A stretch of DNA of 64,000 bases, taken from Burkholderia sp. FERM BP-3421 (GTDB taxonomy: Bacteria > Pseudomonadota > Gammaproteobacteria > Burkholderiales > Burkholderiaceae). Shown here piece after piece: positions 16,563-25,418 of this stretch. The stretch is taken from contig NZ_CP117781.1 of the NCBI RefSeq assembly GCF_028657905.1, positions 248,001-312,000 of the forward strand. The letters run 5' to 3'. A program made the position numbers and the translations under genes. The notes below the pieces were generated by a model. It had not been told where the DNA came from, did no database searches, and was given only the letters and a program-made list of their open reading frames with translations. The number at the start of each line of letters is the position of its first letter. The stretch's first letter is position 1.

Positions 16563-16856
16563 ATGACCACCTTCGAACACGCCCCGTCGTTCCTGCGCAT
16601 CCCCGTCGCCATGATGGACAGCCGGCGCGAGCCGCTGACGTTCACCGGCTTCGACGCGGACGAAGCCGCGCGCGTCCTCGCGAACTACGAGCCCGCCGAA
16701 CAGGAAGGCCTTCGCGATGCGCTCGCGTTCGCGGAGCATCACCCGGACTACGACTTTGCCGCGCTCATCCCCGGCATTCCCTACTCGAATGCGCAGATCC
16801 ATACCTTTCTGTGCAGGCTGAGTCGTTCCTTATTTCCTTCCGGAGAGGCTTCATGA
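16563..16856 (+). CDS. Small acidic protein between two effector-like genes (possible chaperone)
   Basis: 97 residues with roughly twice as many Asp/Glu as Lys/Arg (MTTFEHAPSFLRIPVAMM...). No domain recognised. The start follows the upstream stop by 2 bases, and its stop overlaps the next start as ATGA (16853-16856), so all three are translated as a unit. Size, charge and position would suit a type III secretion chaperone for one of its neighbours, but the fold cannot be read from sequence alone. It could equally be a small effector. Confidence 0.7.
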   Translation: MTTFEHAPSFLRIPVAMMDSRREPLTFTGFDADEAARVLANYEPAEQEGLRDALAFAEHHPDYDFAALIPGIPYSNAQIHTFLCRLSRSLFPSGEAS

Positions 16857-18028
16857 ATCGCTTCAATCCAATCGGAACCTCGGGCTCGCGACACGCCGAG
16901 GCAGCCGAATCGCGGGAGCAGGGCTCCTCGCAACAACCGTCGAATTCGGGCCGGGCGCGCCGCAACGTGCGCGGTCCGGGCAGCGGGTTCGACGGACTCA
17001 ACAGCCGCGGCGCGGCATCGGCTCCGGCGCCGAACACCGATCTCAACGACGTGTTCGCCCGGTTTCAGGCCCAGGCGCGCGGCCATCTCGCGCGCCGGGA
17101 AATCGCGGTGAGTTCGCGCGACGGCGTCGTGCATGTCGACGTCCACGGCGGCCCGGAGACCTTCGCCAAGATCGGCCTGGAACATCTGTCGGGCGCGTTT
17201 CCGAAAACGCTTCACTACAAGGCGATGGATGCGTCCAAGTTCCACGTCGACGTCGTGGGCGGCGACCGGATTCGCCGGCCGATGGAGATGGAGGCGCGCG
17301 ACATCCGGTCGGAACTGCTGGGCGCGCCTCAGACGGCGGATGCACGCGTGAACGTGATGCAGAACGGGAGCTTCTATAACGCAGGCCGGCAGGTCGACGC
17401 GCGCTTTCCCAGCGCCACCGCGCTCGGCAACAACAAGACCCTGGAACGGCGCGAGCTGACCCCGCTGCGCACCCCGTCCGACTACAGGGACGTCATGGAG
17501 GATCTCGATTTCGGCGGGTCTCGCCTGAAGAGCGGCCCCGTGCTCTCGCGCGACGGCGTGCAGCAGTTCACCGAGAACCATGCGAACGAGCCGCGCTTCC
17601 AGTTCGACCCGAGTCGCGGCCGCAAGATGTTCGACCACGCCAACCAGCCGAATCCCCGCTCGGCCATCGGCCTGCCCGCGCGCGTCGGTTACGGGACGAA
17701 CAGCATCCCGTCGCAGCAGGGGTCCGGCCCGGCGCACAGCGCCAAGTGGGATGCGGTGCGCATGGCGTCCTTCACGGCGACCACGCGCGGATCCCACAGC
17801 GACGGCGTGACGATGGCCGATCTCGCGAAGACGATGACCAAGCTCGATCGGCACAACGCCTCGTATTCGCAGAGCCGCCCCTCGCGCGCCATCAACCTCG
17901 ACGGCGGCGGATCCCTGTACAACGGCCAGATCAACTACCGGGACGAGATCAGCGAAGTGCCGGTGCCCGGCTCGCACAACGGGGCGCCGAACTACATCGC
18001 GGCGACTTCAAAGCAAAAGGTGAGGTAA
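16853..18028 (+). CDS. Candidate effector with NAGPA-like phosphodiester glycosidase domain
   Basis: 391 residues from ATG 16853, with a GGAGAG ribosome site 6 bases upstream. The first 60 residues are Ser/Gly/Arg-rich and disordered-looking, without Sec signal. The rest carries the order of motifs of the phosphodiester glycosidase (NAGPA, DUF2233) family: NGSFYNAG (about residue 170), SGPVLSRDGV (about 226), NPRSAIGLP (about 267), GVTMADLAKTM (about 318) and AINLDGGGS (about 347). Family members cleave sugar-1-phosphodiester bonds, as human NAGPA does in mannose-6-phosphate uncovering. Translationally coupled to the preceding gene and expressed from the same Hrp-type promoter. Secretion by a T3SS and the host substrate are inferred. 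Confidence 0.75.
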   Translation: MNRFNPIGTSGSRHAEAAESREQGSSQQPSNSGRARRNVRGPGSGFDGLNSRGAASAPAPNTDLNDVFARFQAQARGHLARREIAVSSRDGVVHVDVHGGPETFAKIGLEHLSGAFPKTLHYKAMDASKFHVDVVGGDRIRRPMEMEARDIRSELLGAPQTADARVNVMQNGSFYNAGRQVDARFPSATALGNNKTLERRELTPLRTPSDYRDVMEDLDFGGSRLKSGPVLSRDGVQQFTENHANEPRFQFDPSRGRKMFDHANQPNPRSAIGLPARVGYGTNSIPSQQGSGPAHSAKWDAVRMASFTATTRGSHSDGVTMADLAKTMTKLDRHNASYSQSRPSRAINLDGGGSLYNGQINYRDEISEVPVPGSHNGAPNYIAATSKQKVR

Positions 18029-18238
18029 TACGGGAGCGCTGCGCGACCGGCTGCGGATTGGCGTGATGCCCGGGTGAGCGGGCGAAATGGCCGTCGCAGC
18101 CGGCGTGTGGATCGAGACCGATCGCGCAGCGGGCGTGGCGCGGCGCGCCATGATGCGCATCGCGGGATCGCTCGGGCGTCAGGTTGGCCGCAGCCGCTCG
18201 CGCGACCGCGCGCCACGCCCGGCGCCTGCCGCGCTTGC

Positions 18239-19237
18239 TCAGTCGCGCGCCGCCGAGGGACTGCGAAAACGCCCGCGATAAGCGCCCGGACTGAATCCGA
18301 CCTTCTCCCTGAAAAGCCGGCAGAACGAACTGACATCGCTGTAGCCGACTTTCCCCGCGATCGCCTCGACAGTCAGATCCCCGCTCTCCAGCAGCGCGCG
18401 CGCCGCGTCGATGCGCAAGCTTTGCAGGTAGCGAAGCGGCGTCTGATTCGGCGCAGCCTGGAAGCGTCGGATCACGGTTCGCCCGCTGACGCCGAGTTCG
18501 TCGGCCATGCCCGACATGCTCACGTCCCGGGCCATGTTCCGCTGGAGCCAATGCTGCGCCCGATGCACGAGGGAATCCGCGCGCGCCTTGTCGGTCAGGA
18601 GCGGCGGAAAGGGCGTCTGCTTCGTCTGCGCGACGTCGATCAGCATGCTTTTCGCGCATTGCGCCGCGATCACGGGCCCGGAAAGGCGCTCGATGATGTG
18701 GATGGTTTGCAGCAGGTACGACGCCGACGCGCCCGCGCAAATCAACCGGTCCGCCTCCGTGATGACGGGTTCGAGCTGCAGATCGACCCGCGGATACCTG
18801 TGCCGGAACGCGTCGGCCAGCCACCAGGTCGTCGTGGCGGCGCGTCCGTCCAGGAGCCCTGTTTCCGCGAGGACGAAGGTCCCGGTGCAGTTCGCGGCCA
18901 GGCAGGCGCCGGCGTTCCACTGGCCGACGAGCCAATCGCACGCGACGGACTGGCGCGCCAGCAAGCTGCCGAAGGCCCTGCTGCCGGCGTAGTGCGCGCT
19001 GGGAATGAAGATGAGGTCGAATTTCTCGCGCGGGCGAATCGCCTGCGTGTCGACCGCGAGGCCGTTGCTGGTCCGGACCGGACCGCCCGCCGGCGACACG
19101 AATTTCCACTCGTATTGCGAAGCGGCGTCGCCGTGCTGCCGGCGCACGTGCGAATTCGCGATTTGCAGGATGTCCGCGAACCCGCCCAGGCTCGAGGCGT
19201 AGCAAGATCGACGCGAACGGGACGAATGCGCCCGCAA
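18239..19237 (-). CDS. GlxA/FtrA-type AraC-family regulator with DJ-1/PfpI-like domain
   Basis: 332 residues. An N-terminal class I glutamine-amidotransferase-like (DJ-1/PfpI) sensor domain (LIFIPSAHYAGSR, and GACLAANCTGTFVLAETGLLDGR with the nucleophile-elbow Cys) is followed by a C-terminal double helix-turn-helix of AraC type (MADELGVSGRTVIRRFQ and IAGKVGYSDVSSFCRLFREKVGFSPGAYR). The first 15 residues (MRAHSSRSRRSCYAS) do not look like the usual first beta strand. In a neighbouring frame just upstream is GAFVPFAS, which resembles that strand, so a small frameshift near 19210 is possible. Target unknown. Confidence 0.85.
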   Translation of the reverse strand: MRAHSSRSRRSCYASSLGGFADILQIANSHVRRQHGDAASQYEWKFVSPAGGPVRTSNGLAVDTQAIRPREKFDLIFIPSAHYAGSRAFGSLLARQSVACDWLVGQWNAGACLAANCTGTFVLAETGLLDGRAATTTWWLADAFRHRYPRVDLQLEPVITEADRLICAGASASYLLQTIHIIERLSGPVIAAQCAKSMLIDVAQTKQTPFPPLLTDKARADSLVHRAQHWLQRNMARDVSMSGMADELGVSGRTVIRRFQAAPNQTPLRYLQSLRIDAARALLESGDLTVEAIAGKVGYSDVSSFCRLFREKVGFSPGAYRGRFRSPSAARD

Positions 19238-19298
19238 GACGACGCCCTTGACGTCTCACGCATCGCGTGCCGGTCGCGCCACGGAGAGGCGTGGCGGC

Positions 19299-20966
19299 TT
19301 ATCCGCGCCGACGCGCGAGTGCCCCCAGATCGCGCGCGACTTCATCGAGCACGGCGTCCCACTGGGCAAACGACCGTTGCCGATACAGGATGGTGTTCGG
19401 ATACCAGGGGCTGTCGCGCCGCCCGAGCAGCCAAGGCCAGTGTGGATTGACGTCGAGCAGCACCCAGGTGCGCTGGCCGAGCGCGCCGCTCAGATGCGCC
19501 ACCGACGTGCAGATCGTGATGACGAGATCGAGTTCGCCGATGAATGCCGCCGTGTCGTCGAAGGTCGCGAACCCGGCGGTATGGTCGGTCATCGCCAGGC
19601 CGGCTGCCCGCGCGGCGGAAACGTCATCCGCGGCGCCCGGCTGCAACGAATAGAATGCCACGCCGTCGATGTCACGGAACCGGTCGGCATAGCGCTCCCA
19701 ACCCACGCGGCGGAACGGATTGCGCTGGTGCCTGATGTTGCCGGTCCATGCCAGTCCGACCTTGAGCCGCTTTTCGCCCGCGAGGCGGGTGCGCCACGCG
19801 GCGCGCGCGGCGGCGTCCGGCCGCAGATAAGGGATCGTCGACGAGAGCGTCTCGTCGTCCACGCCCAGCACGAGGGGAAGACTGAGCAGCGGAATCTCGT
19901 AGTCGAACGGCGGCAGCGAATCGACGCCGCCTCCCGCCGTATACCCGTCGACGTACTTGCCGAGGCTGCGCGACAGCAGCGCGCCCATCTGCGGGAACGA
20001 ATTCCAGATCACGCGGCCGCCTTCACGATGCACACGGGCCGCCAGCATCGGGATGTAGCGGCAGAACTGCAAGAGGTCGCCCATCCCCTGTTCGCCCCAG
20101 ACCAGCACGGTCTTGCCGGCAAGCGATTCCCCCTGCCACTGCGGCTTGGGAAACACGGGACGGGCTCCGCGCAGTTCGGCGGAACCTTCCCACCGCGCTT
20201 CATGCTCGGGCCAGCCCGCGGTGTGGTTGCCGCGCATCAGATACAGCAACGCCAGGTTCAAACGCATCGCCGGGTCGCACGGAGCGCGCTCGTATGCGAG
20301 CCTGGCATAGTGTTCAGCCTCGTCCCAACGCTGAGCCTCCTTGAGGACGAGTGCGAGATTACTCAGCGCCTGGGCATCGTCAGGCGCCAGTTCCACGGAG
20401 CGGAATCCCGCGTCCAGCGCCCCGTCGAGGTCCAGGTGATCGCGCCTCGCCGTCGCAAGATTGATCCACGCCATGGCATTCAGCGGTTGCGCCTCGGCAG
20501 CGCTCTCGAGCAGTTCCAGCGCCTCGTCGAGATCGCCGCCGGCAGCCCGGAGCGCGGCGGCGAGGTTGTTCTTGAGCAGCGGAAAATCAGGATCGATCGT
20601 CATGGCATGGCGATAGTGCGCCAGCGCATCGCGGTGACGGTTCGCCAGTTGCAGCACATACCCGAGATGAAACCGGGCGGCAGCGGCATCCGGTCGAAGC
20701 CGAACCACCGCATCGGCCAGCATGATGGCCTCCGGATATCGCCGCTGCTCGACCAGCGCGAATCTGAGCGCAGCGAGCGCATCGTCGTCGATGCCGTGGA
20801 GATGCGCGGCTGCCTGCAGCCAGATCGATCGCGCCTCCGAGCGCCCGTTCTCCTGCGCCGCCGCGGCGTGACGCAGGAACGCCAGGAACGGTTGCAGCAG
20901 CCCCGGCGCCGTGGTGAGGGCAGTATCGGGCTTCATGCTGCCGGCGTGATCTGAACTCATCGTCAT
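19299..20966 (-). CDS. TPR-repeat protein with C-terminal glycosyltransferase-like domain
   Basis: About 555 residues starting MTMSSDHAG. Residues about 40-290 are tetratricopeptide repeats (ALVEQRRYPEAIMLADAVV, YVLQLANRHRDALAHYRHA, LVLKEAQRWDEAEHYARLAY). Residues about 300-550 form a GT-B-like domain of the ADP-heptose:LPS transferase type (VLVWGEQGMGDLLQFCRYIPML, VGLAWTGN, TICTSVAHLSGALGQRTWVLL). Such TPR-GT fusions glycosylate proteins or surface polymers. It starts 20 bases after the FkbM methyltransferase, so the pair form an operon. A start at 20960 is equally possible. Proximity to the giant adhesin suggests, but does not show, that the adhesin is an acceptor. Confidence 0.88.
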   Translation of the reverse strand: MTMSSDHAGSMKPDTALTTAPGLLQPFLAFLRHAAAAQENGRSEARSIWLQAAAHLHGIDDDALAALRFALVEQRRYPEAIMLADAVVRLRPDAAAARFHLGYVLQLANRHRDALAHYRHAMTIDPDFPLLKNNLAAALRAAGGDLDEALELLESAAEAQPLNAMAWINLATARRDHLDLDGALDAGFRSVELAPDDAQALSNLALVLKEAQRWDEAEHYARLAYERAPCDPAMRLNLALLYLMRGNHTAGWPEHEARWEGSAELRGARPVFPKPQWQGESLAGKTVLVWGEQGMGDLLQFCRYIPMLAARVHREGGRVIWNSFPQMGALLSRSLGKYVDGYTAGGGVDSLPPFDYEIPLLSLPLVLGVDDETLSSTIPYLRPDAAARAAWRTRLAGEKRLKVGLAWTGNIRHQRNPFRRVGWERYADRFRDIDGVAFYSLQPGAADDVSAARAAGLAMTDHTAGFATFDDTAAFIGELDLVITICTSVAHLSGALGQRTWVLLDVNPHWPWLLGRRDSPWYPNTILYRQRSFAQWDAVLDEVARDLGALARRRG

Positions 20967-20986
20967 GGCGCAGTGCTGGCGGCAGG

Positions 20987-21835
20987 CTAAGGCTGACGCC
21001 CCGCCAGAGGATGAGCCGCCGCGTCCACGACTTGCTCGCAGTCTTGGAACGTCAAGTCCAATTCCTGCGGCACGCCGACCATATTGAACGAAGACAGTCG
21101 CGGATAGCAGTTGTCGGCGTTGGCCCGGAAGTTTTGCGGATTGAAGAGCGAAGTGATGTGCCACCACAGCCGATAACCCTGCCCCCACAGGTATTCGATC
21201 AGCGAGGCGGATTGAGCGACCCGATCATTCTCGACATACAGGATGGGCCGATTGTTTGCGAGCGTCTCCGCAGCCCCCTGCAGCACCTGCAATTCGAACC
21301 CTTCGACATCCACCTTGATGAGGCGGACGTTCCGCCCACGCAACAGGTCGTCAAGCCTGACGCTGGGCACCTGGATACCGCCCGCCATCGCATCCGCCTG
21401 AACCGACACGCCGCCGAAGTTGCCCGGGCGTTGGTAATTCTGTCGCTCAAACCACACCGTACCCGCCTGAGCGGCACAGGCGACAGGCCAGGCCGTCACA
21501 TTGTCCAGGGCGTTCAGCGCCAGATTGGCGCACAGGTTCTGGAATACGAAGGGTTGCGGTTCGATGGCGACGACATCGGCGCCTGCCGCCCTGGCGGCCT
21601 TGGCCAGCGCGACGGTCTGGCTGCCGATGTTGGCGCCGACTTCCACGATCGTGCCGCTACGGTCGATCAACTGCCGGAGGAACTGCGTTTCAAGCTCGGA
21701 ATACTCGCCGTATTCGATCAATGCGCGACCGATGTATGCATCGCGGCGGTTCGCAAGCATCGGCCCATATCGCGTGTCGACGAGAACGTAGGGTTCTGTG
21801 GCTTGCACCATTCGGCTACTCACATTGATAGTCAA
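20987..21835 (-). CDS. FkbM-family SAM-dependent methyltransferase
   Basis: 282 residues. The SAM site is clear (GTIVEVGANIGSQTVALAK, residues about 61-79; VVAIEPQPF motif II; LIKVDVEGFELQVLQG, the FkbM-specific motif, about 168-183). FkbM enzymes O-methylate small molecules or sugars. First gene of a two-gene operon with the TPR glycosyltransferase, fitting methylation of the sugar that enzyme transfers. Confidence 0.92.
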   Translation of the reverse strand: MTINVSSRMVQATEPYVLVDTRYGPMLANRRDAYIGRALIEYGEYSELETQFLRQLIDRSGTIVEVGANIGSQTVALAKAARAAGADVVAIEPQPFVFQNLCANLALNALDNVTAWPVACAAQAGTVWFERQNYQRPGNFGGVSVQADAMAGGIQVPSVRLDDLLRGRNVRLIKVDVEGFELQVLQGAAETLANNRPILYVENDRVAQSASLIEYLWGQGYRLWWHITSLFNPQNFRANADNCYPRLSSFNMVGVPQELDLTFQDCEQVVDAAAHPLAGRQP

Positions 21836-21917
21836 GGAACGCTCGCGCGACGGAACCGCAGGAAATGTCGCGGCGATCGCTTCGAGGAATATAAACGATG
21901 ACTGGCCCGCTGTGAAT

Positions 21918-22500
21918 TCACCCCTTCATCTCTTCGCCGACGGATGGATCATGCTCGCTCCGGAGGTACCGGCGCAAGGTTCGAACGTGAACACAAAGGA
22001 TGGCCGCCACCTCCGGCTCCGAGAACGTGCTCAGCAGGACCCTCGCCCGGAACTGATCTTCCGCGGACAGCGCAAACGGACGCCCGAGCTTGCTGCCGCG
22101 AAGTCTCGCACTCGTGAGTCCGGCCCGGGTCCGTTCGCTGATCAATGCGCGCTCGAATTCCGCCAGCGCACCGATCATGTGGAAGGTGAAGCGGCCGACG
22201 GGCGAGCGCGTGTCGATGCACTCCGTGAGCGACACGAACTGAACACCCGCGTCGCCGAGCTGCGCGATAACGGAAATCAGATGGCTGAGCGAGCGCCCGA
22301 GCCGATCCAGGCGCCAGACGACCAGCGTACTGCCATCCGTCGCCGCCTCGAGCGCTTCCTTGAGCCCCGGCCGATCAAAGCAAGCCCCCCGAAATACCCT
22401 GGTCGGAGAAAATGACATCGCATCCATAAGCCTGCAAAGCCGAGGTCTGGAGGTCCAGATGCTGCTCTTCCGTTGATACGCGCGCATAGCCAACCTTCAT
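21918..22500 (-). pseudogene. Serine recombinase (resolvase/invertase) broken by a frameshift
   Basis: From ATG 22498-22500 the frame reads MKVGYARVSTEEQ (catalytic Ser) to FSDQGISGGLL and then stops. The rest of the enzyme (CFDRPGLKEALE, WRLDRLGRSLSHLI, EFERALISERTRAGL, a C-terminal HTH) is in another frame to 21918. The switch falls in a run of six C on the plus strand (22385-22390); five would restore GISGACFDRPGL. The total length of 583 bases is 3n+1, consistent with one extra base. It is either a natural pseudogene, a slippage-controlled gene or a sequencing error. Relative of the intact recombinase at 42777. Confidence 0.85.
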
Positions 22501-22523
22501 GACTCCTCCCAACCCATTAAATG

Positions 22524-22537
22524 GAGAGACGTCTCTC
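22524..22537. repeat. Perfect 14-bp palindrome upstream of the broken recombinase
   Basis: GAGAGACGTCTCTC, 24 bases upstream of the recombinase start, at the edge of an AT-rich stretch (22600-22790) with no gene. It could be an operator or part of a recombination site. Confidence 0.6.
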
Positions 22538-22792
22538 AGGTCCCCTGCGCAAGAAAAATCAGCTTCGACGCGTATTTCATACGATTCGATTGCTCGCCAG
22601 CCAGCCGATTCACCAGACCATTGTCAATGTAATATTTCAATCCCGCGTCACTTTTATCCTATATTAAAATAATTGTAAGATTGCATTAAAGTGTTAATAT
22701 TGAATCAGCATAAACCATATATTCGATAGAAATCCACAGAACAACTCGATGCATTCAACTGCTATATTTTTCACACCATCTTCACCCCATTA

Positions 22793-23278
22793 CTATTTCT
22801 TCAGAATCGCTTTTTCCCGGCCTTCGGCACAGGCCTCCGCCTCTCCTCCCCTTCCTCCTGCTCTCCCCTCGACAGAAGCAACTGCCAGCGCAGCGAGCCG
22901 AACCCGATGCATCAGCAGCATCACCCATTGCGCGATCAAGGTCTGATCGATACTGAGGAACAGCGGTCGTTCGACCCACTCGACCGCCGCGTCTCCCGCG
23001 CTCCCAGCCTCGAAAATACGCAGTGGTTCGCATTCGCTGGTGCCGATCCGGAGCAGTTCCGCATAGGAATGCACCTCGCCGAGATCGATGGTGCCGGCCT
23101 GATCCAGGCCCAGGCAGCCGAGGGCGGCAGCGAGCCGCTTCCGCGCGATCTCGCAATCGTCGGCATGCACGTAGACCGCGACAAAACCATTAGGTGATTT
23201 CCATATCGCGCGATGCAACGTCTCCCTGCAATACGCGCTTATTTTTACGGAAAATCTATTTTCTGTTTCCTTGGCCAT
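22793..23278 (-). CDS. Hypothetical protein at the left end of the island
   Basis: 161 residues, starting MAKETENRFSVKISAY. I recognise no family. The body has mixed alpha/beta character (IWKSPNGFVAVYVHADDCEIARKRLAAAL), a hydrophobic segment near 115-135 (LIAQWVMLLMHRVRLAALAVAS) and a Gly/Glu-rich tail (EGRAGGRGGEAEACAEG). Flanks are AT-rich, unlike the rest of the window, suggesting acquired DNA. It is 41 bases downstream of the H-NS-like gene on the same strand. Confidence 0.6.
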   Translation of the reverse strand: MAKETENRFSVKISAYCRETLHRAIWKSPNGFVAVYVHADDCEIARKRLAAALGCLGLDQAGTIDLGEVHSYAELLRIGTSECEPLRIFEAGSAGDAAVEWVERPLFLSIDQTLIAQWVMLLMHRVRLAALAVASVEGRAGGRGGEAEACAEGREKAILKK

Positions 23279-23319
23279 TTAGCTTTATTTTACAAGTTTA
23301 CAAAAAGCCATTAATGAAC

Positions 23320-23619
23320 CTATTCATCCTCTTGATGAATCAGGAAGCGCTTGAGGTCCTGCCCGGCCAGCCAGCTGGGCATGCGTCCCCGGCCCGACCA
23401 GGTCGCGCCCGTGTCGGGGTTCCAGTATTTCGGTTCGACCCGGCTGCCCACACGCCGCCCCGGCCGACGGCCCTGCAGCAGATCCTGGATGTCCACGCCG
23501 CTGTCTTCCAGCAACGCCAGGACCCGCCGGGCAATCAGCTGGGCTTCCTGCTCCCGTGCGGCATCGATCTCCTTCTTCAGCTTGTTGAACTGTTCCAGCA
23601 ATTCGTTATAGGTTTTCAT
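23320..23619 (-). CDS. H-NS-family nucleoid-associated protein
   Basis: 99 residues from MKTYNELLEQFNKL. The N-terminal 45 residues form a predicted coiled-coil oligomerisation region. The C-terminal domain has the H-NS DNA-binding signature KYWNPDTGATWSGRGRMPSWL with the AT-hook-like loop WSGRGRMP. Such proteins silence AT-rich acquired DNA. Sited in the AT-rich left part of the recombinase-bounded island, so it may silence the adhesin locus. The start was placed at 23619 rather than the longer open frame because homology begins there. Confidence 0.92.
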   Translation of the reverse strand: MKTYNELLEQFNKLKKEIDAAREQEAQLIARRVLALLEDSGVDIQDLLQGRRPGRRVGSRVEPKYWNPDTGATWSGRGRMPSWLAGQDLKRFLIHQEDE

Positions 23620-23694
23620 CGCACATCCCTCGTTGACACCCCTAGACTCCTCATTACCCATTGGCCTTTTTGTATCTGTGTTCGCTGTGTCTCA

Positions 23695-24291
23695 TCATTG
23701 CGCGGCACCCCAGCGGTACTGCACCTGCCGTCGCGCGATCAGGCACGCTTGCGGCGCATCGACCGGCGTGACCGTCTCGCAGCGCCGGCTCGGCGCCGTA
23801 AAGACCGTCACCGCCTTCACGAACGGCGTGGCGCGATAACCGGGCAGTTCCGAGCGCGCGACCTCCCTGCACGGCATCGGCGCGTTCGAGATCCGCTCGA
23901 CCAGGATCGTGCAGCCGCCGCTCGGTGCCGGTACCGTGGTCAGCGACAACACGGCCGACGCATCCGCATACTCCGGCCCCGGCAGCGCGAACAGCGGTTC
24001 GCCGCCCGGATCGCCGCGGTCCCAGTCGAGCGCCACATCGGCGTGTCGCGTATTCGCGAACATGCGGCCCGACACTTGGTCGACAGCCGGATAGCAGCGC
24101 CGGATCCCGACCGCCTGCACCGCCCTCGCCAACACCGTGGCGGCCGGCGGCGTCGCGGGCGGCAGCATCGATTCGGGCTCGCCTGCCATGGCCTGACGCG
24201 ACTGTGCGAACCCTGCCGCCGGCAAGACGAGCGCAACGGCCGACGCCAACCGGGGCAGGTGAAACCAATGTCCGCGGTTCGGCTGTGCCAT
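23695..24291 (-). CDS. Secreted/periplasmic hypothetical protein
   Basis: 198 residues with a signal peptide (hydrophobic SAVALVLPAAGFAQS, cleavage after FAQ). The mature part has six Cys (RRCYPAV, GGCTIL, MPCREV, RRCETV, QACLIA among them), suggesting disulfides in the periplasm or at the surface. No family recognised. Its ATG overlaps the stop of the DUF2827-like gene (TGATG), so it is the third gene of that operon and probably serves the same surface structure. Confidence 0.75.
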   Translation of the reverse strand: MAQPNRGHWFHLPRLASAVALVLPAAGFAQSRQAMAGEPESMLPPATPPAATVLARAVQAVGIRRCYPAVDQVSGRMFANTRHADVALDWDRGDPGGEPLFALPGPEYADASAVLSLTTVPAPSGGCTILVERISNAPMPCREVARSELPGYRATPFVKAVTVFTAPSRRCETVTPVDAPQACLIARRQVQYRWGAAQ

Positions 24292-25418
24292 CAGTGACAG
24301 CCTCCCCGGACACCGTGTTGAAGCCCCTCGATCGCGGCGTCATAGGCGTCCACATTGGGCTGCGCCGCCGGATCCAGTTCGGCCAGCAAGTCGCGAACGC
24401 TCGCCAGGTAGCCGTCCAGTTCCAGATCGTGTTCGGCGAAGGCGCGCCGCAACGCCAATGCGCCGTCCTCGCAGTCGGACTCCAGGTAGCGATATCCGCA
24501 CGAGCCCAGGAGGTCGGAGCAGTGGACCAGCGGATAGCCCCCGTAAAGAATCTCGTAATAGGCGTAGTCCTGAACGCCGGCGCGCTGGTTAGAGACGACC
24601 GCATCCGCATGGCACGTCAATATCTCGTCGACGGGCTGGCACGACTCGAAAGTCAGGATGCCGTGTCGGTTCAAATCCAGGTTTCCGGCAAATCCGGCGG
24701 TCCGGAAGGTCTCGCCGAGCGACTGCGCGCCATAGATATGCAGGCTGTCGATGAAATGCGGATCCTGCCGATGCGCGAGATCGGCCACCAGCATCGACGC
24801 GCAGGGCGTCTCGACGGACCGGCCGCTCGGCGCCAGGATCGCCAGCCGCCAGTGTCCGCGGCCCGGCCGATAATGAAACGCGCCGTCCTCGCCGGTCATG
24901 CGCGACGCGTGCTCGAACCATTCCGGACTCCAGATCTCTGGAATCACGGTGACCGGCACCCGCAACTCGGTTTCGAAATAACGACGACAGGAGTACTCCA
25001 ACCCGCGCGGTGTCCAGATGGCGTCGTACGACGCGCCGGACGCGAGCAGGCCATTCGGAAACCGCGGCGCCGCCCCATCCGCTTCGACCATGCAGCCGGC
25101 CACGGAGGCCAAGCCGACGACGCGCCCGCCCCGCGCCTGGAACGCACGTATCCAGGCGGGCGGCAATTGGCCGCTCAACTCGATCACGACGTCGAGCGAG
25201 GCCCAGGCCGTGGTCAGGTCCAGCAGCGGGACGGCGAATTCCTCGCACGCCTCGCCGGCTCCGTCGCAGATCAGCCAAACCGCCTCGATCGCAGGCGCCA
25301 GCGTCAACAGCATCGCAACGAAGCGACCGTGCTGGTGCGTCCGCATGCGGGCGACCGTCTCGTCGGCGTCGCCGGACGGAACGGCGACGCCCACCTTCAG
25401 GAGCCTGGAGGCGTTCAT
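24291..25418 (-). CDS. DUF2827-like protein, probable glycosyltransferase (second copy)
   Basis: 375 residues starting MNASRLLKVGVAVPSG. Layout resembles a GT-B enzyme: N-terminal Rossmann-like domain, central IYGAQSLGETFR, and a C-terminal nucleotide-sugar-like stretch (SNQRAGVQDYAYYEILYGGYPLVHCSDLLG, given here by position about residues 296-325). The same features occur in the upstream gene, so the two are paralogues. I assign them to the DUF2827 family known mainly from Burkholderia, from memory of the Y-x-x-Y-P-L-V-H pattern. The start overlaps the upstream stop as ATGA. Confidence 0.75.
   Translation of the reverse strand: MNASRLLKVGVAVPSGDADETVARMRTHQHGRFVAMLLTLAPAIEAVWLICDGAGEACEEFAVPLLDLTTAWASLDVVIELSGQLPPAWIRAFQARGGRVVGLASVAGCMVEADGAAPRFPNGLLASGASYDAIWTPRGLEYSCRRYFETELRVPVTVIPEIWSPEWFEHASRMTGEDGAFHYRPGRGHWRLAILAPSGRSVETPCASMLVADLAHRQDPHFIDSLHIYGAQSLGETFRTAGFAGNLDLNRHGILTFESCQPVDEILTCHADAVVSNQRAGVQDYAYYEILYGGYPLVHCSDLLGSCGYRYLESDCEDGALALRRAFAEHDLELDGYLASVRDLLAELDPAAQPNVDAYDAAIEGLQHGVRGGCH

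Noticed and set aside
22600..22790. AT-rich stretch considered as tRNA/attachment site
   Set aside because: No cloverleaf or tRNA 3' end found; no direct repeat pair recognised with the other end of the island.
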